From contig JAPEUQ010000013.1 of assembly GCA_027946365.1 (NCBI GenBank), positions 186,001 to 250,000 on the forward strand: a DNA stretch of 64,000 nt, read 5' to 3'. Both the position numbers and the translations under genes were made by a program. The notes beneath the pieces are model-generated. The model saw nothing but the letters and a program-made list of their open reading frames with translations. It was not told the DNA's origin and did no database searches. The first letter of the stretch is position 1. Every line of letters starts with the position of its first letter. Shown here one piece after another: positions 1 to 11,596 of this stretch. Source of the stretch: Kalmusia sp. IMI 367209. Taxonomy: Eukaryota > Ascomycota > Dothideomycetes > Pleosporales > Didymosphaeriaceae.

Positions 1-118
1 GACCGGGGTGACGGGGGTGGGGCCATTGGGAGCTTCGAAAAGGTGCAGGTTTGCATTTGGACATTTCATCATCAAATCATCGTTTCTAGGTGCCCAGATC
101 ATGTTTGTCCACCGTAAG

Positions 119-1121
119 TTACTTCAAGCATAGCAGCGCTCTCTCGCCAAAGGCTGTTGCTATTGATCCCGCTTCCCTGATCATGTCTCTCAAAAAGTTG
201 CGAGAGCCTTCGACTTCTCTGCTAGCAAACTTCACCAGAACAAACCCCCGCACATTCGCTGCACTCCATACGAGCCCGTCCACTTTCTCCCGAATCTGCC
301 GCTGCGCGCGGCGTTGCTCCTTGGGTGACAATTCTGGCTGAGCCGCATCTCCCCAATCCCTGCCACCAATGCGCGGCAAAGCTTCGAATTCCTCTAGGAA
401 GTGCTGCGCCAGTGCAGAGAACACAGATCCACGGATAATCAGCGTGCCAAACACCGAGTACCCGTCCATCCGCTCTGATAGCTGCATGCCTGTTCGCCCG
501 TGCTTGTCCAATATCAAGTTATCCCGCAGTAGCAACCTTTTCCCTCCGTCTTGACCTACGGTCCCACACTTCGTTTCTGCTCTTGTACTCATGTATGTTC
601 CAATTTTCTCCACGAGCTGATCGTCCGCTTGTTACCCAGTCACAGGCACAGATACTGCCTTGTTCGTCCTCCAGATAATAGATCTGCGACTGCGAGAAGG
701 CAGTCTGCGCAAATGGCTGCACCGGATCAGGTAGGTACACTAATGCAGCACCGGCGCTCAGATTCACTACCATGTGTTGTCTCGACACTAGTTTGGGGTC
801 TGGTGTCTTGAAGATCTTGGTCGAGCCCTGCGTAAGCAACAGGAGCCTCGTTTTGCCTTTGAGGCTCACCGACAGATTGATCGCATCGCCAGCTACGATT
901 CCACCCCCATAGGTGAGAAGAAAAATCGTGTGTACGAGGCTTGGGGCATCGGCGTCGTTGTCTCGATCGGGCGGAGGAAGAGGGTCGGGCGCGACAAGCT
1001 TGAGCGGGTACTGGTAGGATACGTTACGGAGGATGGGTGTATCGGGCGGGAGGACGGAGAGCTCAATGGAGCCGTGTCCAGCCTTAGCCGTCGATGCGGT
1101 GAAGGGAGAAATGAAGCTCAT
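119..1121 (-). CDS. ureD: Urease accessory protein UreD, interrupted by a one-base frameshift
   Basis: UreD/UreH acts with UreF and UreG to load nickel into apo-urease in the cytosol. The N-terminal part (1121 to about 561) starts with ATG at 1121 and carries family features: YQYPLKLVAP, TYGGGIVAGD, a QGSTKIFKT stretch and SGRSARGENW. The C-terminal part (about 560 to 119) has LLLRDNLILD, a GTLIIRG stretch and the usual family ending ALLCLK. The two parts lie in different frames. Upstream ends in SRNEVWD and downstream resumes VGQDGGKRLLL, so one extra base near 560-561 explains the break. No GT..AG intron fits between them. Read as is, translation would stop at 519 after 200 codons. Whole length, about 334 residues, is normal for the family. 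Either a recent pseudogene or a sequence error. Family identification is firm; functional state is unknown. Confidence 0.88.
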
Positions 1122-1541
1122 GGTGGGCTTGAGGTCTACGGCGGAACGTCATCAGGTGCGAGAGGTACCATGAGCGTTGTGTGTATGTGGGAAACCGGGG
1201 ATTGTGTTCTCTATTCTATCAGCCATCATGGCTTTAGTTTCGAATCCATCTGTGCGATAGTGGTAAAGGGCACGGCGAGCTGCGCGATAGGAGCTTGCAA
1301 GGTTAGCCAATAGCTTGACGCAAACGGACTAGCGCACGACATCCCACCTCGCTTGCACGCCCCGCTCTTGTTCTGCAGCTCTCCCACGCCCGCAGTCAGC
1401 TGCCCACCACCAGTTCCACCAAAGCCTCACCACCACCCGACGCATGTTCGAGCCCGCCTCTCGCCACAACTTTTATGCCTTGAGCAAATCCGTAGTGTTT
1501 TTTTCCTTCTTTCAGCAGTAGTGAGGGGACGGGTGGGGAGC

Positions 1542-4500
1542 ATGGCAGCGGGCTCCGATGAACTGCTTGATTTTTTGCTATCGGGCATTGCTTTCTGCGG
1601 AGTCCAAGGTACGTAATACTGTTTTCTTCGATACATTGGATCATGCTACCACGGGCATTTGCTGTGATCTCTTACACGCCAAGGAGAATGACATGCTACC
1701 TCGCAATGCATCTATCGCGACCCTGACGCCGATATGCCACAAGTCATGCATGCGATTCCCATGTTGCTGGTAAGCGCGCTTTGCACCTAAACTAACACTT
1801 TGCTATAGGAGCCAGCAGCGCAGACTTTCGTCGTATCATCAACGAATACTACCAACACTCGCACCCATATCAAACCTCTTCTGGAAGTGGAGTCAAAACC
1901 GCGAATCGACCAAAAGATCTCGGCCGCACCTTTTACGAACAAGCCTGGCTATGGGTCACCGAACATCCTGATGTCCGTATTCTCTATCAACGCAAAGCGC
2001 GCAGCCTTTCTCTTTCCGAGTTCGAGGCTTTGGAACTTCAAGAGGGAGACTCTAATGCTGCTACGCTGTCCGAAGAAACTGCTCAACAGGAGGATGATGA
2101 TCTTGGAGATAAGCCCGTTGTAGCCGATCATACGTTTACTCGACCATCCGGTGCGCTGTCATCGCTCGGTAGCTCGTTACGCCAGCGGCTTGCATCGGAA
2201 GGTGCCTGCTCTGACAATGACGTTGCTCCACGAACGAAGTCTGGATCGTCACTAGACAATGTTCCTGCTACCCCCGTACAACATCAACAGATGCGTGACT
2301 TGCGTAAGATACCTAGCAGCGTTCAAGCGTCCGAGCCCGCGTTTGAGGAGCCACCCGATTCCTTAAAAGCTCCACGATTGTTCGCAAGCCAGAATCGCAT
2401 CTGGAAAGCTCTCACAGGTCATCCCATTGACCTGAAAAAGGTCCCTGGATCCGAATTCGTTCTTCTTTCTATCATAGCAACATCTGGTCCAGATGGAATT
2501 TCCCAGCCAGTTCTGCAGAAGCTCAGTGGGCAGGACAAGCGTTCTGTACCCCATCGCACTGATGAACTCGCCAGAAAAGGCTACATTCAAAAGTCGCCGT
2601 TGCAAGTGAGCAGAGCGAAAACTAGTCTCTGCAAGCACAAGAGGTTTGCGGAGGGGCTCCTAGCAGAACCTCGAAGCATCGACGACGTTTTCGGGATCCA
2701 GACCTTTGAATTGACCGGATTCGTCTATCTACTAGACAAGCTCTTGCAAACCACGAACGTCGTACAAGTGCGAAATTTGAGAGAAAGAATGGTGAGACCG
2801 CCAGACTTTATGCTTGTGTATATGACATAACATCTTTCTAGGGTGTTTCGGTTGATCGTTGGAACGGTCGAGCTGTTCGTGGCGCGCTTCTACGTTTAGA
2901 ACAGACACACTTCCTTAAGCGGCTCCAAGTTAAAAAGCGTCGGAAGGACCCACGTTCAAAAGAGGATCACATCGTTTGCATCAAAGGGCTTCGAGAAGCT
3001 AACGAAGACGATGTCAAGAATCTGAAGTTCAAAGGAACAGTCACCGAGTCGGCCGCCCTTGAGACTATCGAGGATGAGCCTCTCGAAGATGATAACGAAG
3101 GTGATGGCTTCATGCGCGATATGGAGCTGGAATTGATGGACGAATTGGGCTCCGAAGATGACGATGACTTCGAAGAATCTGGTCGCATTCCGCCGCAATG
3201 GACACCCGATCAATTGCTCCCAAATCTGGTTTTCGATGCCACCCAAATGGCAGGCCTTGACGGACTCGATGCAGAGAGGTTGCGGAATAAGACTACGGGC
3301 ATCTTCTGGAAGCGTCCTATTGAGTCTGTCGTCAGCCGTATGACGGATGGCTGGGATAAGAGCCAACCTCCTCATGTTCGCCATCTCGCCATTGTAAGAG
3401 ACACGTCTGTCACAAAAGAGAAGAAGCGCGTATTCTACGTTTATCGCACATACGAAAACTTTCAGAAAGCAGTCGATGCAGGTGAAGTAACGTGGGAAGC
3501 GCTGGGCAAAGAGGTGTTGAGCAAAAGTGTTGGATCAAAGAAGCAGATCGCAACTGCCACGTCTTTGGATCGTTGGGGCTTCTCTCCCTTGAACGCGTAT
3601 GACTTTCATCGACGCACTGGCTCGTCTAGTCTAGCGGAGGCTTGTTCTGCTATCGTCAGGGGTCGTCGAGCACCTCGTGACTGGGAAGGAAAATTGTTGA
3701 AAGAAAAGGACCCAGGAACACCAGGCTCGACCCATCGTCAAACGTCTTTGACACCGACTCGGAATTCTTCTGACAGGATAGGAGGCACAGCTACTCCTGC
3801 AAGATCAACCGCAGGATACCAGGTTCAGACACCAAAGATCTCCAAAATTCCGCGGCCGTTACTCACGATGGATGAAAGATTAGCTTTGGGCCTACCAGCA
3901 AGGGGTCGATTGGGTGAAGATATCGAAGGGCAGATCCGCGCTCATCGCAGGAAGACTGGCAATCCTAATTCGATACCCGACAAGCTTGTCAAAGGTTTGA
4001 AGGTAGACGAGCCGAAACCGGCACCTCGATATGCCCGACGCCCTGGTCCGCCACTGTTGACACGAGAGCAGAGGAAAGCCAGAGGCTTGCCCGAAACTGG
4101 GCGCCTGTCTTTCAAGGTCACAGAGCAAATTCTAAGGGAACAAGGCCGAAAAGAATCGCTCACGCACATGAAAAATTCGATGAACAATGAGCGCTCTGAA
4201 GGATATCCATTACTCGAGGATGATCAAGGGCTAGAGAGAAGTGCGACACCGTTGGGCAGTGTCTATGAACAGCTCCAAAAAAGCGAAGATGCCGGCTCAT
4301 TTACAGGGTCCGGAAATTCCGAAGAGGAGATGATCTCAGAGTCAAGGAACAGCCGATCTCCAATGGTACTAGAGGAGAACGGAAGTTATCATGACGTCCC
4401 CGAAGACGTTAGGCAACCCTCAATTGAGGCTTCAGCAGGTTCAGGGTCCCTTCACGATCCCACGGCTAATCGTGAAACTCCACGGAAACGTAAATATCAG

Positions 4501-7500
4501 AAGCAACCAACGGGCGATCATGAGGTCAAAGCTGGACGACCCATAAAGAAGGCTCGGTCGAATAACAAAATGCTGGCTGTTGACTCAATGTCTCTTTTAC
4601 AAGGAGATCTTTCTGGGCGCACTGGGTTGTCACTCGATGAGCCAATGCGGGATAAAGAGCAAGGGACTGTCATTTCAGACATTTTACCGTACACAGCAAC
4701 ACCAGAAGTACACCGTAGCACTGCTCTTCCCATGTCGGTATCAGAAGGTGAAAGGGTTGTGATAAACTTCGGTGAATCTGATTCTGCTCCGCAATCCTTA
4801 AAGAGTACTTCGAAGAAAAGAGGAAGGCCTCCCCAAAAAGCCACGTCGCAAGTATCACCACGTCCACTTACCGAATCCGAACTTCACATACAAGTGATCA
4901 GAACAAAATATGCGAACCGTGTCGAACCGGGGTTATATATTAATCCATTCGCCACTCGATCTTCAGCTGGAATGGGTGGCCGTGGTAGACCGAAGAAGGT
5001 GTTCTTAGCGACGTTCAAGTTACCCAGCCTCCGCACATTGGAGTGGTTTAAAGATGATCCGACTCAAGTCTGGAATGTCTCAACAGCTACTTCAACACCC
5101 AAGCGTGTTAGCAAGGGACATTTCTCGGCTTCCAAAAAAGCCGTGACAACGCCCCCAGCGTCTCCCGGTGCTCACCCTGCACCAGAGACGGACCCCGCGG
5201 TCTCTGTCGAGATTTCAACTGACGTGCTAAGAAGACAGTCATTACGTCGTGACTTGCCTATGACTTTAGTTACTGCCACTGAGTCGCAATTCGAAACAGC
5301 AGAGCAAACTGAAGTTACTGTTCCTGTAGTGGAAACATCGCAAGCTGATCCTGTGTTGGACTCTACACGTCCCCTGATCGAGGGACTGCGAATGGAGGCT
5401 GACGAGTCTTCCGTTGTAAAGATGATTGATGAGCCTCTCGACACTACTGTTAATGAGGCAGAGACGATGCAAATGGACATAAGGTTACCAGAAGTTTCAG
5501 CGTCAATTCAACAAGGATTGAGGGGCTCTGATAATGACTATGACCCAGTCTCGCAGAGCCCGGTCGCCATGATGCCAATTGATTCAAGCCGTATAAATCA
5601 ACAATTGACAAATGAGCAATCGAGAACAAGAGCACGGTCTAGTCCATCATCACGACATCCTTTAACCTGGCGCGCGCTAAACACGACCCTCTCAGCGCAC
5701 AGTGCCCCGTATCGTAGTCCATATAGTCTCACGTCAGCTCAGACTCCGTTCCCGATCGAATCACCGAATAGAGCAGCTGCATCAATGACAGACATCGACG
5801 TTACGGCCCATGACATGGCATCATACGATATGCCAGGCATCGATGGAACATCACAGACTACTCCAATTGTCGAAGACAGGAATTCACGAGGCACGCCAGT
5901 CGACGAGGAAGCCGGTACACCAGTGTCCGCTGCTATTTTGACCGAGCTCACCGAAAAGAAAAGCAAGATCGTCAGAAGTCGAGGTGTCGTGCTAGGCAAG
6001 GGAAGCGTTTCCCATTCACGAGCTTTCGTAATCCGGCATATCCTCGATCTTTGCGGTGGTGCCTTTCCAGCCAATGGAGAGATTTATTCCATCTTCGAAT
6101 CAGTTTGGGAGCAACTTGGGCCGAAAAAGATTGCATGTCCGAACCAGGCTACTCTTAGGAAGTCATTGACTGACATGTGTAATGCTGCCTCTGATTTGAG
6201 AAAATTGCATTTCAGTGTGCCTGGCACAGACCTTGGTGGCAATACCAACAAGGCTATATTCGCGTATAAACATCTCACCATCAGCAGCCCTGAGGTTCGC
6301 AAGATAATGAACGGGATAATTCAAGCGTATCCTCACAAGTATTGGCCACCTGAAGTGCAGCACTTCTGGAAAGAAGCGGAGAAACCTGCCCTTGTGCTCC
6401 CAGAGATTGATGATTCCGTCGCCGATGAGTTGTATGCGCCTACTGTCCGAAGATTGGAAGAGCGCATGCACAAAGTCAGAGAAGAACGTCAGAGAGTGGC
6501 GAGGGAAATCAAGGCAGCTAAGGAAGAGCACAAACGGGTCGCTAAAGAAGCTGAAAGGGCCCGAAAACGCGCTGCTAAAGAGACCGAGAAAGAACTGAAA
6601 AGTGTGGACAAGGAGCAGAGTCTTCGGGAGACCGAGTCTGGGGGGCAATCAAAGAAATCCACTGGCTCTCGTAAACAAGTCTTGAAGAAACGTGAGAGAC
6701 TTTTTAGTTTGAATGATGCATTGCAATCTGGAGGCAAGCCAACTAAGAAGCCGTTGCCAGGCCCAAGCGAACAGCGTATGGGCCCAGCCACGGTAGAGGC
6801 GCCACAGCCTGCTCAGCGGTCCCGAGAGCATTCACCTGCCTCGGAGTCCTCTGATGACGAACTATTGGTCAACATGCTCCCTAAGCCTCCCCAGGCCGTG
6901 ATCGAGGATCAGGTCGTGACGACGGCTTCCTTACTCGGCAGTCAATCTTCAGCTAAATCTTCTAATCTTACTGCTGCTCTAATGGATCCAACAATACGCT
7001 ACTATTCCGCTAATCATACCTTCTCAACCGATTTCATTATTAGTGCACCAACCGCAGTCGATAGTTCTAAGAAGGGTCGTAAGCGTGTCAGGATTGAGAA
7101 ACCGAGCGACAGAAATCCTCGCAAGAGGCCTCGGAAGGTTCGTTCAAATAGCCAGAGGTTGGCCAAAACAATGGAGGAGTTCTTGGTACGCCACCGAAGC
7201 GAGATTGATGAGAGTTCAGACGAAGAAGATACGCAGTCAAGGCCTGACGAGGCAGTATCGCCTACCATAGCAGAACGGTTGGCCGGGTTGACCGGAGATC
7301 CAAACGAGCCTGATTATGAGCCGGTCCGGAAGAAGAGGCGAGGTATTCGCGGCTGGACTAGGGCAAAATCTCGAAAAGATCGGAAGCGAAAGCATAACGT
7401 GGTGAAGGACAGAAGATACCCGGAAGTTTTCGATCCTCTGGCGGAGTTTAGGAAACTCTGTTTCACATTGGTCATCGCTTCTAGTATGACTGGTGATGCC

Positions 7501-9204
7501 CACAGCATCGATTGGAACATTGTGTCAAGCGTTTACACTGAGGACTGTCGCTTTGACCTCAAGAAAACGAAAAAAATGTGGGCTTGGATGCAAACTAGGA
7601 TGGCTTTGCAGCTCAGAAGTATTGCCGAATCATTTCAGGCATGCTTCCTGAATGCTTACGAAGAAGAGAAGGTCGACCCGATTGAGGATCCTGGCACCTA
7701 CGACTGGGCTAAACTGGTGCGTTGGGCTTTATTGAGCTGTTCTTATCAGGAGCCACCCCTCCCACTAGCACGCGAGGCTCTGAACGATTGCCAATTTGAC
7801 ATTTCGAGTTACGAGATTCTAGATCGCTCAGTTTGGTATAATACTACTCTAACGAGCATCAATCGCGAAGAACGTTTCGCCAAGTACACATTCGGAAGTC
7901 CTCTTCACGAGAGGCATACCTCGTCTACACAGGGTAGCGACGATAGCGTCAAAGCGCGTTCCTTGATTCGAGCAAACATCTCGACTCCGAAGGAGCTCTA
8001 TGATAAGATCATAGCGCATGACAAGCTCCGAGAACTTCCCAAGTCCATACTCGAAAGTACTGTCACTGATCTTGTCCGGGCTAGCTTGATAAGGATGCGA
8101 ACGATCAAACGGCTCAAACCCGGCCGCAATTATCTCTTTACTTCTCACTTCGCTAAGCACTATCGGCGTACACTCGAACTGTCAGACTTTATGACAGCTG
8201 TAAAACTGAAGAAGGATCTAGACATCACCTTTGCAGACCCTAATCCCGAAAAACGCACCTTTTCCATTTCGAGGACCGCTGAGTGCGGTACTGTCATGGC
8301 GATCATGTCGCTAGTCAGTGAAGGCAAGGTCAAGCTAGTTCCTAAACTGCCACCTATTAAGAATGAATTCGGTGCGCCACTGCCACGCATCTCCGTTTGG
8401 GGCTACTCTGAAGGCGACTATCTACATCGCCTCATGGATCGCCAACGTCTTTTTTGGCCTATGGAGGTAGTTCCAACAGCAACTTACGAGTTCGGTAACC
8501 CGCTGCAGCCAATGCCCTCCCCTCTTGCTCCGAACGATGTCGAAAAGCTTGCAGACTGGAACCATATGCCCGAACCGCCGCTTCCGGGACGTCACAATCC
8601 CAGCGCATTACTCCCTGTCTGGAGCACTATCGATGGCCAGTCACCCATCTACCCCTGGTGGAATCGCATTCTTAACATCGTGATTCAAGCCCTGCTCTTC
8701 CAACCTGGCAACACGGCGCATGAAATTCACACACGCTGTGAACCATACACAACCGAAGTCTTCGAAATCCAGCTCGTTCTCGACTGGCTTGTATCAGTCA
8801 AAGCAGCCTCTCATTCGCCGCACGGATCCTACGAACTGCTCCCGGGGTATTGGGCTATTTTCGGCGACTGCTTGGTTGACGAGGATCGCGATGATTTCGG
8901 TGAACACGTTAAGCGAAACGCTACGAATAAGAAGCTCGTGCCTACTTGGCGTACTGAGTACAATCTGAGGTACTCGATGCTACGGCAGGGTGATTTGCCG
9001 GGGCAAGAGGGTGATGTAGTAGCGACGGGAAGTGGGATACGTGAGCATATTTCGGAGAATCCAAGGAGCCAGTATAGGATTGCTAGGGAGGATCTCAATC
9101 CACCAACGGTTGTAACGCAGGGCCAAAGCGAAAGTCAAGACCAGAGTCAAGATGAGGGTGAAGATGTAGACGCCGAAGGAGAGTGGGACGATGAGTACTC
9201 GTGA
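1542..9204 (+). CDS. Transcription factor TFIIIC largest subunit (B-block binding, Tfc3/GTF3C1 family)
   Basis: TFIIIC recognises the B box of tRNA genes and recruits TFIIIB and RNA polymerase III in the nucleus. Three exons: 1542-1608, 1809-2791, 2842-9204, giving 2470 residues. The 200-nt first intron joins CGVQ to GASSADFRR, which restores the usual N-terminus of fungal homologs; the second intron is 50 nt, phase 0. A winged-helix B-block domain lies at about residues 238-290 (FVLLSIIATSGPDGISQPVL). Two AT-hook-like motifs (KKRGRPPQ, GGRGRPKK) sit in the middle, followed by a highly charged coiled coil at about 1555-1610 and basic nuclear-localisation-like tracts. The C-terminus is very acidic. 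Much longer than yeast Tfc3 (about 1160 residues) and closer to metazoan GTF3C1. Start at 1542 was preferred over an upstream in-frame ATG at 1353 because family similarity begins there. Confidence 0.9.
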
Positions 9205-10281
9205 GCTCTACCTAAATTACTTTATGAATATACGAAGGGGAAAGCGAGTAGAGAAAAAAGACAAAGCGCATTTAGGCGGTGTTTAGAAGTTATTGAGTGG
9301 GGTGAGGCATGTGTGTGAGATGATATGATACCCCTTTCGTAGCTTCGAGTCGGAAAAAGTAGGACATTGTATGTTATGAGTGCGTCGATGATTAATTGTG
9401 TAATATTACCATTCAAATAATGTACTAATTGACTGATGGTTTCAATTTTGTCCAGAGGTCAGTTGCTAATAATACTGTATGTAATTGACTCGAAATCCAT
9501 GGTTTATTATCTCCGAATTTGAAGAAAGTGTGGTGGAGGTACGCATGTATGCTTAATGCTGCCTTGCGGAGCGCGATCATTGGAGATAGGTGTACACACA
9601 GTCTTGTTCTCATGATATGCACAGAACATTGCTTATGCGCGTGTGAACGTGCATATGGAAAGTCACACGTGCCATCAGTAGCACGGGTCACAGACTAAGG
9701 GGGCAGATTTGCTTCTTAAAAAGCTGGCTAAATTTGTGAGTATCGAGAATGGTGCGATCGCATATCACATTGACCTCGAATGAGGTGTTCCAAGATTAAG
9801 TTAACTTGAGTATCAAAATATCTGTGGTACTTCTAAACGACGAAAAAATGCCATCGAGAAGGCATACCCTAAACGGTAAACCGGAACGAGCATTAGGTCA
9901 CCCCATGACCCCCACCACGGTGCCACCCCCGCAAAGCTTGACCAAAGCCACCATTCCTGGAGTGACCTAGCTCTCATCTGTCGGAACCGCAGCGTTCCAG
10001 CAACAGCCATGTGAGCGATCCTTTTCTCCGACGCCGCCTCTTATCCGATGTCATGAGGCTGGAAGATATTATCCTTTCCAGGCTAGGGTGGCGTGATGGA
10101 CTAAAAACTTGGAGAACTTATTACGAGGGTGAATCCTGACCATTGTTTTCTTCACTAAGCATGTGAATTTCCGACACACTAAAAAGCATAAATGCTCAGG
10201 AAGATAATGTGATATGTTGACCTTGGAATCGGCGTTTGCGAACACAGTTATCACGGGAGATAACGAAAACGACACAAAATC
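9205..10281. other. Intergenic, no gene recognised
   Basis: About 1.1 kb between the TFIIIC gene and the dehydrogenase gene, both on the plus strand. Only short overlapping frames without similarity or codon structure. It should hold the 3' UTR of the former and the promoter of the latter. Confidence 0.6.
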
Positions 10282-11465
10282 ATGCGCGCAGCAAGATATT
10301 ATGGGAAAGAGGATATTAGAGTGGAGGAGGTGGAGGCAGACCCGTGTGGAGAGGGTCAAGTCAGAGTACGTACATCTTAAAGAAACAGCCCTCAGTTGGA
10401 AAAGCATATTGCTGAATGCGCCAGGTCGCACCCGCATACGTCGGGATCTGCGGGACAGATCTCCACGAATATCTCGGTGGGCCTACGTTCGCACCCATAA
10501 CGCCGCACCCCCTAAGTCATGATACTATCCCGATAACTCTCGGCCACGAGTTCTCTGGCGTCGTCAGCGAAGTCGGTCCTGGTGTTACGCAATTCAAATC
10601 GGGCCAACACGTCGTCGTACAACCAACAATGTCATGCGGATCATGTTCAGCATGTAGGTGCGGAGCTGAAAATGTATGCTATAAGGGCGGCTTTATCGGC
10701 CTCTCGGGTGGCGGGGGTGGACTTAGCGACTTCGTAGTCGTGCCGCAGGGATCGATTTTGAATCTACCGGATAACGTACCACTGAATATTGGCGCGCTAG
10801 TTGAGCCGTTGAGCGTGGCATGGCATGCTGTTTCTGCCGCTTCGTTAATGCCCGATTCAACGGTGCTGGTACTAGGAGGCGGACCGATCGGACTCGCAAT
10901 CGTGCAGTGCTTAGTTGCTTTGAAAACGAAGAAGATTATCATGAGCGAGGTCTCGAAAACGAGGCAACGTTTTGCGAGGGAATTCGGTGCTCATCACGTA
11001 TTAGACCCAAAAACATACGACCTGGTAGCCATATCTCGAGAACTAAGCGGGAACGATGGTCCAGATGTAGTGTTTGATTGTGCTGGCGTACCTGCTAGCC
11101 TAGTAACTGCGTGCAAAGCTGTTAAAGCACGAGGAACCGTGGTCAACGTCGCGATTTGGGAGAAAGAAGTTCCTTTTCAGCCTAATATGTTAGTATTCAA
11201 GGAGGCACATTATACTGCTGTGCTTGGCTACCAGAGAGAAGACTTTCAGGCTGTTATCGACCATTTAGCGAAAGGTAAGCTCGCCATTGGCCTTAACAAT
11301 TGGCTTATGTTGCAGTGACTGACGATAGAAATAGGAAACCTAAAGCCTAAGAACATGATAACAAGTACCATAGATTTGGAGAATATCGTTGAGGGTGGAA
11401 TAAAAGCGTTGATCAATGACAAAGAGAGTCATGTAAAAATCCTGGTCAAGATCGGCGGGAAATGA
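10282..11465 (+). CDS. Zinc-dependent medium-chain alcohol dehydrogenase, 2,3-butanediol dehydrogenase type
   Basis: Likely oxidises a secondary alcohol or diol with NAD(P). Three exons: 10282-10365, 10425-11274, 11335-11465 (introns 59 and 60 nt), 354 residues, the normal length. The first exon supplies the N-terminal strand (MRAARYYGKEDIRVEEV), missed if one starts at the first ATG of the large exon. Catalytic zinc ligands: Cys37 in GICGTD, and His69/Glu70 in LGHEF. Structural zinc cysteines are at 99, 102, 105 and 113, with an extra Cys at 107. The Rossmann motif GGGPIGLA lies near 183. The last exon supplies the usual C-terminal helix region ending KILVKIGGK. It converges on the HET gene with only 131 bp between them. 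Exact substrate cannot be read from sequence; sorbitol or threonine dehydrogenase activity is an alternative. Confidence 0.9.
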
Positions 11466-11596
11466 AATTTCATCAGCAAAAAGACGTAGTGTAGATATCT
11501 TGGCAGTTGATACCACTGATCTGTCCTTTTTATGTGCCAATGGCTTATTCGATTCCGGAATTCGTTTTTTGTAGAAGAGTTTTTGAGGTGTACGCA

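Noticed and set aside
1..72. Minus-strand frame of 24 codons from ATG at 72 running off the left edge
   Set aside because: Only 46 bp from the UreD stop and too short to identify; could be the start of another gene but there is no evidence beyond openness.
930..1313. 127-codon plus-strand frame overlapping UreD
   Set aside because: Antisense shadow of the UreD N-terminus; no similarity.
1353..1541. In-frame upstream ATG extending the TFIIIC N-terminus by 63 codons
   Set aside because: The extension is Pro/Ser/His-rich without family similarity; the family N-terminus begins at 1542.
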